Shown here: piece by piece, positions 1 through 11,430 of the stretch | Numbering within the stretch: the stretch's first letter is position 1 | Layout of the letters: each line of letters starts with the position of its first letter | NCBI RefSeq assembly: GCF_905115235.1 | Contig: NC_051854.1 | Coordinates: 29,171,590 to 29,235,589 of the forward strand | Length of the DNA stretch: 64,000 bases | Reading direction: 5' to 3' | From: Hermetia illucens | Lineage: Eukaryota > Arthropoda > Insecta > Diptera > Stratiomyidae | Notes under the pieces: model-generated | What the model was told of the DNA's origin: nothing | Database searches by the model: none | What the model saw: the letters and a program-made list of their open reading frames with translations, nothing else | Made by a program: the position numbers and the translations under genes

Positions 1-640
1 AACGGAGTAAAGCCGCAAGGTTTAACATCTGCTACTTTCACTCGTACGAAAATTTTGGGAATCCGAAATGTTTGCCAGAGAGTGAAAGAAGGGAATAATC
101 ATTAAGATTCCAAAAAGAGAAGGTGTTTGTGGTCTAAAGCGGATTCTGGCAGAGAAGAGCGGAGAATGCTCGTTTCCTAGATCCGTATTTAGAAAGGCTT
201 GTCCTTCTATTATATGTTTCGTCACGGATGATCTTTCATGCCTGATTTTAGGAATTTTAGTACGAAAGACTTTTGCGATACGTTATACAATTTTTCTTCT
301 AAATTATTTTCAAACCATATATAATTTCGGCAGGAGTTTTAATTTGGCATACACTCTCCCGCTTCCTCGCCTTTGACCTGGACAAAACAAACCAGGGCAT
401 TTTATTTTGGGGACATACAGCCTTTGAAAAATGCATGGGGAAGAAATGGCGGACAATTTAAGAAAAGAATTGGTTTTTACGTCGAATTTCTAAAATTTTT
501 TTTAACTATTTTTGTTGCTTTCGAACTTATTGAAAACAATTACCAATCATACCATATTATGTAGATGTATACAAAGTTGATCAGAGTTTTCATGCTATCG
601 TGTACGCCGATTTCGAAAATGTTGTTTAAGGAAAACACAT
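1..640. other. no gene recognised
   Basis: AT-rich sequence with only short open frames on both strands, none with a recognisable domain, splice pattern or repeat relationship to the rest of the window. I see nothing assignable here. Confidence 0.5.
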
Positions 641-800
641 TTAAGGTTCGTTTCTCTGCACTGTGGAGCACAGCGGTTATATAACTGGACAAAACCTCCA
701 CACCTATCTGAGTGTAAGCACTGATGAAGGGAACAAGTGGTTCCCGAAATATCGGTATTTGCAAGAATAAATATCCACACCAACGAAAAAGAAACAAGTT
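640..800 (+). repeat. possible Penelope-like element 3' end fragment
   Basis: The block contains a phrase of the type GAAGGGAACAAGTGG followed by CCGAAATATCGGTATTTG and a short tail. I associate this arrangement with the 3' ends of Penelope-like elements. Related wording occurs inverted near 44995 and near 63240. No reverse transcriptase is attached here, so this would be an orphan end. The assignment rests on motif memory and is weak. Confidence 0.3.
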
Positions 801-966
801 TTTTATTATTTCAGATCTACACCTAACCTTAATCGTTAACAGTGCACAACTGTTTTAATTGGAAAAATACTTTTCAAGACGGGATTTGCTTTTTCGCACA
901 CACTGCGGGCTCGGGACGGTGTCCGATCTTCAGGGCGGAATTGGAGAGGGTTAGGGTGCGAACGCC

Positions 967-1574
967 ATGATCCGCATTTTGCAAATTAACATGCACCGGA
1001 GTGCAACCGCTCACCAGTTGCTAGCACAGTTCGCTGCGGAAGTAAATGCTGATCTAGTGCTGATTGATCATGGTATTTCGACTTATCGGGCACCGCTGCC
1101 ATCTGGGTTCGGGACGACGTTCGACTTCGTGTTCTTGCCGAAGGCCGGGGGGACGGATTTGTCTGCATCGGGTGTTTAGGGATAACGTTTTTTAGCGTTT
1201 ACCTGACGCCGAATGAGTCGATTCCGGACTTTCAGCACCGGCTTGATGCTCTGGAAGACGCCGTTTCGAGCACGGAGGGACGAATCCTGGTTGGCGGTGA
1301 TTTTAATGCCAGGGCCCTTGAATGGGGCATGCCTCAATCAGACTCCAAAGGGAAACGGATTCTGGAAATGGCGGCGAGAACCGGGCTCGTAATTTTAAAC
1401 ACCGGATCCACGCCAACGTTTCGGCGCCCAGGTTGTGAAGGAAGCATTCCTGACATCACTTTTGCGTCGGAATCTCTGGCATCATCGGTGGACGGGTGGC
1501 GAGTCCTAGAAGACTTCTCGGCAAGTGATCATCAGTACATTGCTTTCGAAGTGTTTGACGCTACTTGCCGGTGA
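967..1574 (+). pseudogene. R1-type LINE apurinic endonuclease domain, broken
   Basis: The N-terminal piece (967-1179) matches the first beta strand and following helix of R1-clade endonucleases (ILQINMHRS, then ADLVLIDHG, where functional copies usually read IQEPW). It is cut by a stop. The second piece (1329-1574, different frame) holds the end of the domain, with the hallmark SDHQYI: Ser-Asp-His is the catalytic C-terminal motif. The DFNAR motif lies between them in the third frame (around 1300-1312). All parts of the domain are present but split over frames. In life this domain nicks the genomic target to start reverse transcription. Confidence 0.8.
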
Positions 1575-1850
1575 GCACCAACACGACGTTCCCCCTGCGT
1601 GTGGAATATCGCGAGGGTGAACATCGGAAGGTTCGTCGAAGCTCTTGGAGCAGGTGGGGCCGCGCTGGGGGGCACTCCGGGGGGTGGTGGTGTCGCAGCT
1701 GACACCGTCGTAAATTCAGTGATGAATCTGATAACGACGGCGTGTGAGGCTTCCATGCCCCGGAGAGGCCCCAGGCGCGACAAACCTTCTATGTTCTGAT
1801 GGACGGCAGAAATTGCCGACCTACGGAAGGAGTGTCATAAGCTCCGCCGT

Positions 1851-3395
1851 TTGGCACAACGTTTGTACGCCAACGAGGAGGCATGTGCCATAAAGGCACA
1901 ATATAGATCAGCAAAAAGGAGACTCCGCAGCGCTATAAATAAAAGCAAAGCTCGCGGCTGGCAAAATCTTGTTCATGAGGTGAATGATGACCCGTGGGGA
2001 CTTGGCTATAAGCTTGTCACTCGGAAAATCGGGGCTCTACGGAAGCCCTGCATATTGAGCACTGACCAGATGGACCGCATTGCGCGGGCATTGTTCCCCA
2101 GACACCCTGTACGGGTTGATGTAAATAGCGCGGAAAGCGTCGTGGATTGTCCCCTTTTCACAATGGGAGAACTCGAAGAAGCGGTTCTCACTATGAAAAA
2201 CAGGAAGGCGCTAGGTCCTGATGGCATCCCGGCGGAAGTTTACAAACTGGTGTTCCGCCAACGGCCCGAATTGCTGCTCGAAGCGTTCAACGCGTGCTTG
2301 AAGGAGGGCATTTTTCCTTGTCGCTGGAAAGTGGCCAGACTCGCGTTGATCAGTAAGGGTAAAGGAGACCCGGAGCTCCCGTCTGCATATCGACCGCTGT
2401 GTATGCTTGACACGGCCGGAAAAGTGCTCGAGAAGCTCATCAGGGGTAGACCCGCTGAAGCGATCCGTGCTGCCGGGGACTTATCTGCAAGCCAGTTCGG
2501 GTTTAGAACAGGGAAATCTACAGTGGATGCTGTTATGGAGGTCGTAGATGCGTTTAATCGAGCCGGGGCACACAGTCGTCGATCTCGACGGATAGTGCAC
2601 CTCATAACGCTTGATGTCAGAAATGCCTTTAATTCCGTAAGATGGACAGATATGCTAGGCACACTAGAGAACTCCTTTCACGTGCCAAGCTATCTCTTGC
2701 GGATATTGAGGGATTATCTGAAAGACCGCTCCCTGTTTTATGAGACGCTAGAGGGCCAGAGGAGGATGGAAATCACGTCGGGAGTAGCGCAGGCATCTAT
2801 CCTAGGGCCGCACCTCTAGAACGCTTCCTACGATAGTCTACTGAGACTCGATATGCCCGAAGAGTCCCGCCTGGTCGGTTATGCAGACGACGTTGCGGCA
2901 CTTGTTGCCGGACGCACTGTTGAACAGGCGCAAAGAAGACTTGGCATATTGATGCGACGGATAAGCGGATGGATGACTGCTCACGGTTTCAACCTTGCGC
3001 TGGAAAAAACCGAAGTAGTCATCCTGACCAGAAGGAGAATCCCGACCCTTCGTCCCATATCGATCGGCGAGTTGACTATAGAGTCAAGACCAGCGATTAA
3101 ATACCTTGGTTTAATGCTCGACTCGAAGATGAGCTTCTTCGAGCAAATCAAAGCAGCGGCGGACAGGACTGCAGCAGGAGTCGCGGCCTTGAGTCGGCTA
3201 ATGGCGAATGTCGGCGGCCCTATATCAACTAGGAGACGTCTCCTCATGAGAACAACGCAGTCCTTCTCTATGGTGCGGAGGTATGGGCTGATGCCCTTGA
3301 CAAGGAGGTGCATCGTAAACGCCTCGCTCAAGTGCAGAGGCGGGGAGCTTTGCGAGTGGCGTCTGCTTATCGCACCGTCTCCGAACCGGCTGTGA
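1851..3395 (+). pseudogene. R1-type LINE reverse transcriptase, broken
   Basis: From about 1851 a single frame runs 322 residues through the RT fingers and palm. Motifs in order are GPDGIPAEVYK, the SAYRPLCMLD block, QFGFRTGKST, the first catalytic Asp region ITLDVRNAFN, and a GVAQAS segment where active copies read GVAQGS. A stop after GPHL (2817-2819) is followed in the same frame by the catalytic YADDVAAL at about 2880 and the thumb. The frame is lost again near 3240. Direct comparison with the inverted copy at 52761-51118 confirms the alignment. This copy encoded the polymerase that copies element RNA at the nicked target. Confidence 0.85.
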
Positions 3396-3844
3396 TGGTG
3401 ATTGCGGGAGTGATCCCCGTTGCCCTCCTTGCCAAGGAGCGCAAAGCTATCTATCGCCATAAGGGCGAAAACTTAAGAGAAGTGGTTGCCCGTGAAGAAC
3501 GTCAACGCACCCTTAGCCAGTGGCAACTTTCTTGGCAAAATGAGTCAAAGGGCAAGTGGGCTGCGCGGCTCATCAACAAATTAGACCCATTGTTGAACAG
3601 AAAGCACGGTGAGATTGATTACTTCCTTACCCAACTTCTAAGTGGGCGTGGAGGTTTTCAGTCTTACCTGCACAGGGTTGGGAAGGCGCAATCTCCTGAT
3701 TGTGTGTTCTGCAATAGAGTGGCGGATGACGCTGAACACACCTTTTTCTCTTGCGAGAGGTGGGACGGCCTCCGCCAGCAGCTTTATGCAGACACAGGGG
3801 AGCTCTCTCCAGACAACATTGTCAGAGAGATGCTGCGGTGGTAG
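3308..3844 (+). pseudogene. R1-type LINE C-terminal region with CCHC knuckle
   Basis: This 178-residue frame carries the conserved C-terminal linker (VASAYRTVSEPA, then IYRHKGENL) and the zinc-binding segment CVFCNRVADDAEHTFFSC, in which Cys-Cys-His-Cys can be read. This knuckle is characteristic of the R1 clade. It is out of frame with the RT upstream. Confidence 0.8.
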
Positions 3845-3949
3845 CTGGAACCGTATTGCGTATGTTCGGGCTCTTCTTACTACGAAGAAGATTAAACTCG
3901 ACCGGCAGAGGGATCGGACGATAAGGGATTCCCTGAACACACTACAACT

Positions 3950-3966
3950 CCCCCCCCCCCCCCCCC
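3950..3966 (+). repeat. 17-nt poly(C) run at LINE 3' end
   Basis: Seventeen consecutive C residues directly after the decayed 3' end of the R1-type LINE. The inverted copy ends in a C/T-rich stretch instead. The exact length of such a run is unreliable in sequencing. Confidence 0.9.
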
Positions 3967-5230
3967 AACTTGATTTCAACTTCAATGTTTTGTATGCATG
4001 CCCTTGGCAGCACTAACACACATATAACTGTAAGTAAACGTCAGATTATTAAGGGTTCGGTCCATGCTTCCTACGATTCTCCCAAAAATTATTTTTCGGG
4101 AAAATGCGATATTTATGGACTTGTAATTCGAACAAATGCTATAAATATTCAATCAGGTTAACATTTGTTGATTAGGGAGGTACATGGAGTCGGCGAGGGG
4201 TATTATACTATTACCATTCTCCTTCTAAGTAAAAAGTGTATTTATGCTTGTTTTCCTGCTGAAAGACAAACGATTGTTCTACGTCCGAGGTGGCACCGGT
4301 TTGCTATAAATTAACGCACAACACTTCAAAGTACAGTTTTTTATTTGTCATGATTTGGTCAATAAATATCCGCTACTATGTTTGATTCTGGCATGTATAT
4401 CGAGAGTTCCAGACATACCTTGCAAATAAGAAGAATGCGATGACCAGTCAGGTCAAGAGCCTTGGCTTTGTTGGTTTTTATCTTCAATCCGACTCTATTT
4501 ATCTCCTTCTCCAAATCCATCTAAAATCTATTCGGCCAAGGTGCATGACTCGGTGAGAGAAACAGATACCGCCAGCGCGGTCAGGGTGCTTAAGGAAAGA
4601 TGACATATTTCATTGAGCCCTTCTGTATTTCCCGGACAAAGCAGCTTGAAGGACAACGTCGATATCTAAACGACAAATATTGGCGACAAATTGTAATCCA
4701 TTCCGTTTCTCCGGAATGTCCTTCCTTCATAGAATATTCCAGTCGGTTTCATCTCTATGGAGAGCAATGGATTTCTCGAATCTAACTCTCAATAAAAATT
4801 CAAACGTTCTCTTATTCTGTATACTTGCCTCTATCGTCCGAACCACGATTATAATTTTACCTTACAAAACATTAAAGGAGTTCTTTGAAAATCAGGTCAA
4901 TTTTTCTTGGAAAATCCAGAAGGAAATTATTAATGAAAATACATACATAATCGTGGTTCGGACCAGAACTACGGATGTTCAGAAGATTGTGTAAAAATTT
5001 CAGCCAGATCGGTTGAACATAAAAATGTGATTTTGAGAAAAACGTGGTTAAAATTTTCGTTTTCTATGTATTACGTCAACATAACTTTTACTGCTCAATT
5101 TCCTATACTTAGTAATTTTTATTGATTTCCTTCTTAGATTTCTACAGTATACTCTCAATATGTTCTGCTTTCAAAATATATATAAAAGAAAAAATCGTTT
5201 TCTGGAAACCGTCACGTAGGAAAACATCCT
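3967..5230. other. non-coding, AT-rich; contains a small inverted-repeat unit
   Basis: No gene seen. The one structure is a 17-bp inverted repeat, GTCCGAACCACGATTAT at 4836-4852 and its exact reverse complement at 4947-4963. It bounds a 128-bp unit that could be a tiny MITE. Confidence 0.6.
4836..4963. repeat. 128-bp unit with perfect 17-bp inverted ends (MITE-like)
   Basis: The ends GTCCGAACCACGATTAT and ATAATCGTGGTTCGGAC are exact reverse complements. The inside is AT-rich and non-coding. No clear target duplication flanks it, so the transposon nature is an inference from the termini only. Confidence 0.5.
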
Positions 5231-5231
5231 T

Positions 5232-6115
5232 GTGACGGAGCCCGCAAGTGCAAATCGGTTAGTCCCCGCAAAATATTTCTCGCTGTCCATAAATCAGGGC
5301 ATTAATTCTGTGGCCAAACAGTGCAGCGCATGCCAGAAGAGTAAGATCACAAAGCATGTTAGGAAAGAGGTAGGAATATTCTCTCAGTTCATCAAGCGTT
5401 TCCACACAATATCCTCAACATCATTGACCCTTTGCAAGTCTCATACGGTTTTAGGTATTGCCTCACAATCATTGATAGGTTCACCCGGTGGCCTGAGTCC
5501 CTCTGAAAGAGATTACTGCACAATCTGGGGCCGAGGCCTTCTGCCGGGAATGAATTCTACGCTTTGGTCTGCCGGCAATTATAATAACCGACCAGGGAAT
5601 GCAAGTTGATTCCTCTCTCGGTTTCAAACGCTACCGGACAATTGCGTACCAACCGCAGTCTAAAGGGATGCTCGCAACGTGGCACAGGACGCTGAAGGCA
5701 GCTATAATGGCCCAAGACCTGCGGCGAAGAAGGGTCTTGGCTCGCTGCAAGTCCCACGGAGCCGATATATGGGGAGAGCCTGGGACTCCCCATGATCTCG
5801 ACTTCAGGTCGGGGCTCAACCCTAGTGATTTGTTGCTCAAGCTGAAGCCATCACCTCGCGAAAACCGTGGCAAACGTGGCCAGGGATCTCGAATCTTGTC
5901 CTAATTAAAACGGACGCCTCAAGGTAGCCGCTGCAGCCTCCTTACGAGGACCCTTCGAATCCCTTGAGCGGGGTCGACACCATTATTGCCTCAACGTTGA
6001 GGACACGGTCAAATGGGCCTCTTTGGCCTGACTAAATCCCAAAGCGATCAAGAAGAGTAGCACGCGACGCGTCCATTTTGACTTGCGGCAGCCGGAATTT
6101 GAGCCTGAAGTATAC
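5232..6115 (+). mobile_element. Ty3/gypsy-type LTR retrotransposon pol fossil (integrase to pol C-terminus)
   Basis: A fossil stretch matching the integrase of Ty3/gypsy elements. The zinc-finger end (CQKSKITKHVR) comes first, then core-domain pieces, then the stretch ending in RTIAYQPQSKGM and a tryptophan-histidine-arginine segment that is strongly conserved in insect gypsy-family integrases. The pol C-terminal tail with a TRRVHFD-like phrase is near 6065-6085. The copy is old and heavily broken. No flanking LTRs were recognised. Confidence 0.75.
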
Positions 6116-7800
6116 GAACTCACAACTAGTTTTACTACCAGGTGTATCTTTTCCTCCAAAATCCATGAGAAGCATAAATCCCACACCCACGACATTGAAT
6201 ATTGGACCAACTGTATCACGAGAAAAATAACATCGTACTATCATGGATCCGCTTCAATTTTTAACCGCCGGCACTTGGTATTTGACGTTGTAAAGTTTTC
6301 CAAAAGGAAGTCGAACATAACGGATCCCATCTGTTCAAAACAACATAAATTTTGGTTAGTCGACCAGTAAGATACGGCGGTCCAGCGTTTGACAATCCAT
6401 TCAACGGGGCTTTCGGGTGGGTCAGAAAGCAATCAATTTTGAACACCTAGACATACAGCAACATAATGTAACACAAATAAGACATAAAAAATAAATTTCA
6501 CTGTTCAGTCGTACCTGCAGTGATTCCCAGCTTCCACGAGTTGCCAGCAGATTCTGCGACCTGCGCACAACACGGAGAAGTAGACGATCCTGGACCTCAG
6601 TTGATTTTCTCGACCGTCCCCGTACTCTTCGTGTTACAGAATTGGATTGTCAGATGCTGAATTCCCTAATAACCAATCTTTGACTGGAGCCTTTTTCTAC
6701 CGCCTTAGCGAAAGAGAGGCTTTAGTTCTTCAGGCAATTGTCTTCTAATAACATAATCAGCGATATACTATGAAAATTACTTTGAGCACGTTTTCTTTCC
6801 GTCCAATCAACGATAAACTGAGAAAATTACTTTGAGCACGTTTTTTTCCGAGCAAAAAATTAAAGAAAACGGCATTATTGAAAATAATTACTTTATGAGA
6901 ACTTTTTTCAAAAATTGAAATTACATATCTTATTCTATATAAAAAATATAACAAAATCATGTAAACGTGTAAAAACTAATATCCGACTCATAAACAGCTA
7001 AAGTTTCATACCTATCTTGACCTCAAATACTGAAATTAAAGTGAACTAAAATCCATTACACTGACCAGAGATATTGGCGTTCTAGTGATAGCGAATCTTC
7101 TCATATCAACTCCACTAATAACGCTTTTTTACATGGGCGACCTATCGAGCTGATTTTTCAGAAAATGCGCGTGTAATACACAAGGTATAAACACAGAATC
7201 CAGGTAAAACTCGTTTCAGTAATATGAACAATATTTTCCAGCGATAATAACAGAATTGAATCACGATGCAACCTCATTTCCGCAATTGTATGTATGAACG
7301 GTGGGCACTCGACTTCTATGTACACAGCAAAGCATGCACCGAGAAAATCAAGTAACACGCTATGTATGGTCCGCATAAAGAAAGTGAATTTCCTTCTCAT
7401 ACATAAAAGTAATAATAATGACCTAAACACGGCAAGTGGTCCTAATTTTATGGTGACTTGACTGTAAACTTGAATTGAATTTGGATTTGTAAACAAATTT
7501 GTACTGTATTTAGTTGTGGCATTTTCACTACTTTCCTTCTTTTTTCAATGCTCAGTAGATAAAAAAATTATTCGGTATTGTAAAAATCGGTTTGGAATTG
7601 GGGCTTCCCCATGATATGTATATACAATCAATTTAAGCATCGATAATTCGGAAAAAAGATTTACTAAGATTTTCTTTTTTTCTCACGTCTTGTGAATTTC
7701 AACTCAATTTAGATGCAAAAAATGCCATCTGATTTAAACTTACTTTTCTTTTAGAAAAAATGCCTATAAATTGATTATGTCCAGTAAATTGAAATAATCT
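6116..7800. other. non-coding; contains one diverged tandem duplication
   Basis: No gene recognised. It includes the approximately 50-bp tandem duplication at 6755-6853. Short frames at 6241-6446 and 7158-7496 show no domain I know. Confidence 0.55.
6755..6853. repeat. two-copy tandem duplication, unit about 50 bp
   Basis: Unit 1 (6755-6804) and unit 2 (6805-6853) both begin AATCA(A/G)CGATA and share the internal GAAAATTACTTTGAGCACG. They differ at a few positions, so this is an old local duplication. Confidence 0.8.
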
Positions 7801-7809
7801 TTCTTTAGT

Positions 7810-8910
7810 CACGATTTCTTTCTTTTCGCACGTATGAATAGAAAAAAATTGGAATATATTTAAATTCTTCATTTCCAGATATTGTTAATTGCACAATTGA
7901 TTTGGATTTGCGAACTACGATAGCTGTATCAAGTATGAACATTCTTTCTTTATGAAAGCCATCTTTGTTTAGGGGGTATGTGCAGAGACGGTGTACCATT
8001 GAATTGTAGGCAGCCATTTTTTGTGTTGCGGTATGAGCCGAAGTTGCTGGTATCATTCTTTGGGTTGCCGTTGGCTTCCTGTATATCTCGAATTCGAGTT
8101 TTCCGCTATTGTTTGTTACTCGTAGGTCCAAAAATGGTAACGATCCATGTTCTTCTTTTTCTATTGTGAATTGGATCTTCGGGTGTATTCTATTGATTTC
8201 TGTTAACGTGTTGTCGACCCTGTCCTTTTCAACTACGGCAAATATATAATCGACATACCTGAACCAAATCCTCGGCATTATCCCCTTTTCTTCGATGATT
8301 GTTTCCACGTATGCCATAACATTTCCGTCACCAGTGGTGACATTGGGTTGCCCATGGAGACTCCCGCTGTGGTTTTATAAAATTTTTCACGAAATGTGAA
8401 ATAATGTTCACCCATGCATAGTGATGCCAATTTAGTGTATTGTCTCACTTTGGCCCTCCAATCAATTGTGTTGTTTAATTTATTCAGCCAAACTTCTAGT
8501 TGGTGAATAGCTGGTTTGATCGGAGTGTTTGGGAACAAGCATTTAACATCGAATGATACCATCATTTCGGTTGTGTTTATGTGCCCTGCTTCTTGTGTTT
8601 CCCAGGGCTGAAAATTCGTGGGCTAACCATTTCGCAATTTTGAAAGTTGATGAGTTCGAGTCGGCGATTATCTCACGCATTTCGTGTCCTTCCTTATGTA
8701 TCTTGGGCTGGCATCTGATGCGTGGTAACGATGGATTTGGCATTCTTAATTTAGTTATATCTTTGAATATTGTACTGGCTTCTTTGGGGGTCGATCTACG
8801 CGTTTGATGGACTCAGGCATCGGGTCCTTACGTAGTTAAAAAAAGTTTCCATTTCTGAGTTTCAATGATACCGCGTCGTCGTAGTCGGTTTTCGCCATTA
8901 TAACGACATT
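7810..8910 (-). mobile_element. Penelope-like element (PLE) reverse transcriptase fossil
   Basis: Reading on the minus strand from about 8910 down, the order of motifs is that of Penelope RTs: the PKIHKEGHEMREII block (about 8700), VSFDVKCLFPNTPI (about 8560), the GVSMGNPMSPL block (about 8345) and FRYVDYIF, the catalytic-box region (about 8255). The thumb with SLPFLDLRV and a histidine-rich stretch follows. The copy is old and broken in several places, is truncated at its 5' side, and abuts a P-element-like transposase at about 8910. No GIY-YIG endonuclease domain remains. PLEs reverse-transcribe themselves at chromosomal sites and are distinct from both LINEs and LTR elements. Confidence 0.85.
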
Positions 8911-8911
8911 G

Positions 8912-9597
8912 TTACCTTCTCTCTTCTATCTTAATAATTTTTCTCTTTTTAGTGGCAGATTGTGGAAGCAAATAATTTAAATGCCAGTCGTTGGTCTTAC
9001 ACTCAAAAGTACTTCTGATCTTCATCTCGTCAAAAGATAAAACAAACAGTCGTTCCTTAATGTCGTACTTTGTTTTTGATAGTAGTTGCAGCACAGAATC
9101 CACGATTCCAGGATTTAATTTTACCTTGGCAGCCCATTTCTTTAGCATCGGCTCTGCTGGCAGTGCTACATTTCTCTTGTATAGAATCCTGTATGCTTGA
9201 GTAAAGAGAAATGGCAGAAGAAATATCCTCAGTACACAAGCGCATTTTTTTATTCGAATTTTCCATTTTCCGAATTTGCCTTTTCATAAAAATACCTTTC
9301 AGTGAAGAAATAGTAAGTTCTGCTATTTGTAGACAGCTAAGTGTTTTTTATTGCTAGCATTGAGTTGCTGCCTGAACACATAATTTGAGCGTTTTTAAAG
9401 TCGATCCTCCTACATACAAGTTTTCTCCAATCGTCCCAAATTGTCGTATTCTTCGGAAAACGAAAGAATCTCAAAGTGCTTCCTCTTTTGACTTTATAAC
9501 TGTCACAATCATTTATCGCGCACCTTACCATTTTCAATTTCTCACAAAAATTTGTATTGATAGAAACATTAAAACCACAAATTTTAACACTTCTCAA
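8912..9597 (-). mobile_element. P-superfamily DNA transposon remnant (THAP-type transposase)
   Basis: A minus-strand frame from 9597 (likely Met at 9531) encodes the start of a THAP DNA-binding domain: MVRCAINDC (C-x4-C), FFRFPKN, then W..W spacing. It decays before the final Cys-His pair. Further down, 9148-8912 encodes WAAKVKLNPGIVDSVLQ and then LSFDEMKIR, the hallmark first-Asp motif of P-element and THAP9 transposases. A middle section (9287-9057) lies in another frame. Only the N-terminal third to half of a transposase is present. The catalytic remainder is missing where the Penelope-like fossil begins. No terminal inverted repeats were found. Confidence 0.8.
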
Positions 9598-9599
9598 TA

Positions 9600-9835
9600 G
9601 AATATTCGCAACGATTTTAAAACCGAAACAGACTACTGGATACTACGGACGATGATGATCTTCGGACGACATTACCTTATCTAGTTTGTGTACACTGGTT
9701 GCAGATGAAATATTAGATTTCACAATCAAGTGGAGTTAGTTGCGATTTTGATGTGTCAAACTACCGCGCGCTGGTGGTAATGAATAAAAGAGTATAAATA
9801 GTCGTACATTCGGTGAAGGTGTTATTTCTGTTTTA
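9600..9835. other. spacer between P-like and mariner remnants
   Basis: AT-rich, with a TATA-like GAGTATAAATAG at 9789-9800 just before the mariner remnant. No gene recognised. Confidence 0.4.
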
Positions 9836-9839
9836 AAAG

Positions 9840-10480
9840 TCATTGTGCCTGTAGAGGATCAGAAAAGAAAAAAATATAGAAGCGAGTGAAAAACGCCTCC
9901 TTTACGCCAACTAGAAACATTTGCAGGGCATTTGGAGCTGATATTGTGAACGACCGAACCATAGAGTGATGGTTCAAAAAATGTTGATCGGCCGACATCC
10001 AAGACCATCGATCGACAACGACGAGCTGAGATTGGTGGTGAAATCTGACACACATGCATCATTCTAGAGAAAGTGGGCGTACACTATTCGACAATTTCCC
10101 GGCACATGCAACAGCTTGGAAAAGTGAAGAAGCTTAATAAGTGGATTCCGCACGAACTTACAGAGCAAAGCATGGGGGACCGAATGGAAATTTGCAATTC
10201 TCTACTCTACCGTAACAAAAAGGATCCGTTTGTGCAAAGAATAGTGACATGTAATGAAAAGTCGTCGCAGATCAGCACAATGGCTAGATATTGGTGAGGC
10301 TCCAAAACATATGCCAAAACCGAGTTTTTTCATCCGAAGAAGTTATTAGTGACTGTTTGGTGGTCTGCAGCCAACAACGACCTAAATAAATCAGTAAAAT
10401 AAAATTGGCGACAGTAACTAAGTGCTTCATACAGGCCCGATTTTTTAAAAACAACGATTTAAATCCTAACAATTCAGTTA
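9840..10480 (+). mobile_element. mariner-type DNA transposon remnant
   Basis: Sense-strand pieces match mariner transposases in order. They are a helix-turn-helix region with a FGADIVNDRT..WFKK phrase (about 9930-9985), then HYSTISRHMQQLGKV (about 10080), KWIPHELTEQSM, RIVTCNEKS (the position of the first catalytic Asp region) and a TVWWSA block near 10350. It is interrupted by stops and frame changes, and the C-terminal catalytic part is missing after about 10480. Terminal repeats were not identified. Confidence 0.8.
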
Positions 10481-10589
10481 GCACGCCGGATCAGTTTCAA
10501 GTCTCAGAAGTTATGCGCGACACATGAGGGTTCCGTGGACCACAACCGAGAAAGCATGTTGCCTTCCAACTGGTGCGGTCTGCCATTAA

Positions 10590-10695
10590 GTGGATGGCGA
10601 ACTTTGTAACCACTTCGGTCACTCTGCTCTCAGAGAAGAGGTGAGACAGCGTCTGATGAGTTGCCTCTGCCCCGGACGAAACCGCAAGTCACATA
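10590..10695 (+). repeat. unclassified dispersed repeat, copy 1
   Basis: About 90 bp spanning TGTAACCACTTCGGTCAC..GAGGTGAG..GACGAAACCGCAAGT matches the reverse complement of 32040-32130 at roughly 80 percent by eye. No coding sense was evident. It may be part of a larger DNA element present twice in this window. Confidence 0.6.
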
Positions 10696-10914
10696 ATATG
10701 ATCTTTGTTTTTAAGCATTCTACATCGATTAATACTCTTGTGCACGCTATCGTGAAGTATTCATATATGAATAGGAGCGTAGAGAGAAAATCCGGGGTGT
10801 GGTTGCGTACGGACCCCATCATAGTATCTTGTCTTTCCATTTTACATCATGGCATAAAACCCCTCTTATTGATGTCCATGCAAATTTGAAGTTAGTATTT
10901 TTAATATAATACTA

Positions 10915-11205
10915 TAATAATAATAATCGTTGGTGAAATAATCCATATTGGATCAGGGGTGTTTTAGAGCACATCATTCAAAACCGTAGCAGTACACTAC
11001 AGTATAGTGTAGGAGGCAATGTGGTCAGCATTGCGCCCACCCAAAATTATTACTCTGATTTAACTCAGATATTCATTCACAGCTGAGTCGACTGGTATTC
11101 GACGTCAAATCACTGTACAAATCCCACTGCCATCAGTGAGATTTGAAACGCGACCTTCCGTACGACAGCCCTGTGCTCTAACCACTCAGTTAAGCGGACA
11201 CGATA
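10915..11205 (-). repeat. tRNA-derived SINE, diverged copy
   Basis: On the minus strand the 5' head resembles a tRNA (box A around 11190, box B-like sequence around 11150). A unique body follows with the phrase CAATGCTGACCACATTGCC, and the 3' tail ends CACCAACGATTATTATTAT. It aligns along its length with the better-preserved copy at 48220-47925. Confidence 0.8.
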
Positions 11206-11430
11206 TAATATTATAATATAAAAAAACCTTTCCAAGAAGCAACTCCGTCACGTTATATAGCACGATGATCCCAAGCCCAGATAAAAAATTTGGGGTTCAG
11301 GCAATGTACTTAGTACTATCCCCAGCAAAAGGAACAATAAAAAGTATAGTTGGCGTCATTTCACCACCTGACTACTCTTGGGGACAAGACCCGCGGAAGA
11401 TTGCCGACCCAAACGACCGTGTTGAACTTA
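11205..11430. other. short spacer, nothing recognised
   Basis: AT-rich, no coding or repeat signature found. Confidence 0.4.

Larger units (their letters stand above)
900..3966 (+). mobile_element. R1-clade non-LTR retrotransposon (LINE), decayed copy A
   Basis: A LINE in sense orientation. It carries an AP-type endonuclease opening with the R1-like phrase ILQINMHRS, then a reverse transcriptase, then a C-terminal CCHC-type zinc knuckle (CVFCN..H..C). This order is typical of the R1 clade. The GC-rich start near 900 may be 5' leader. The element ends in a 17-nt C run instead of poly(A). The reading frame changes several times and has internal stops, so it is dead. A second copy lies inverted at 52907-50815 and is clearly homologous over the RT. 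Both sit in single-copy-looking DNA, so they are not 28S rDNA insertions. Confidence 0.9.

Noticed and set aside
2240-2662. 140-codon minus-strand frame, and its twin at 51953-52375 plus
   Set aside because: Both are antisense shadows of the two R1-type reverse transcriptases, which is why they look alike.
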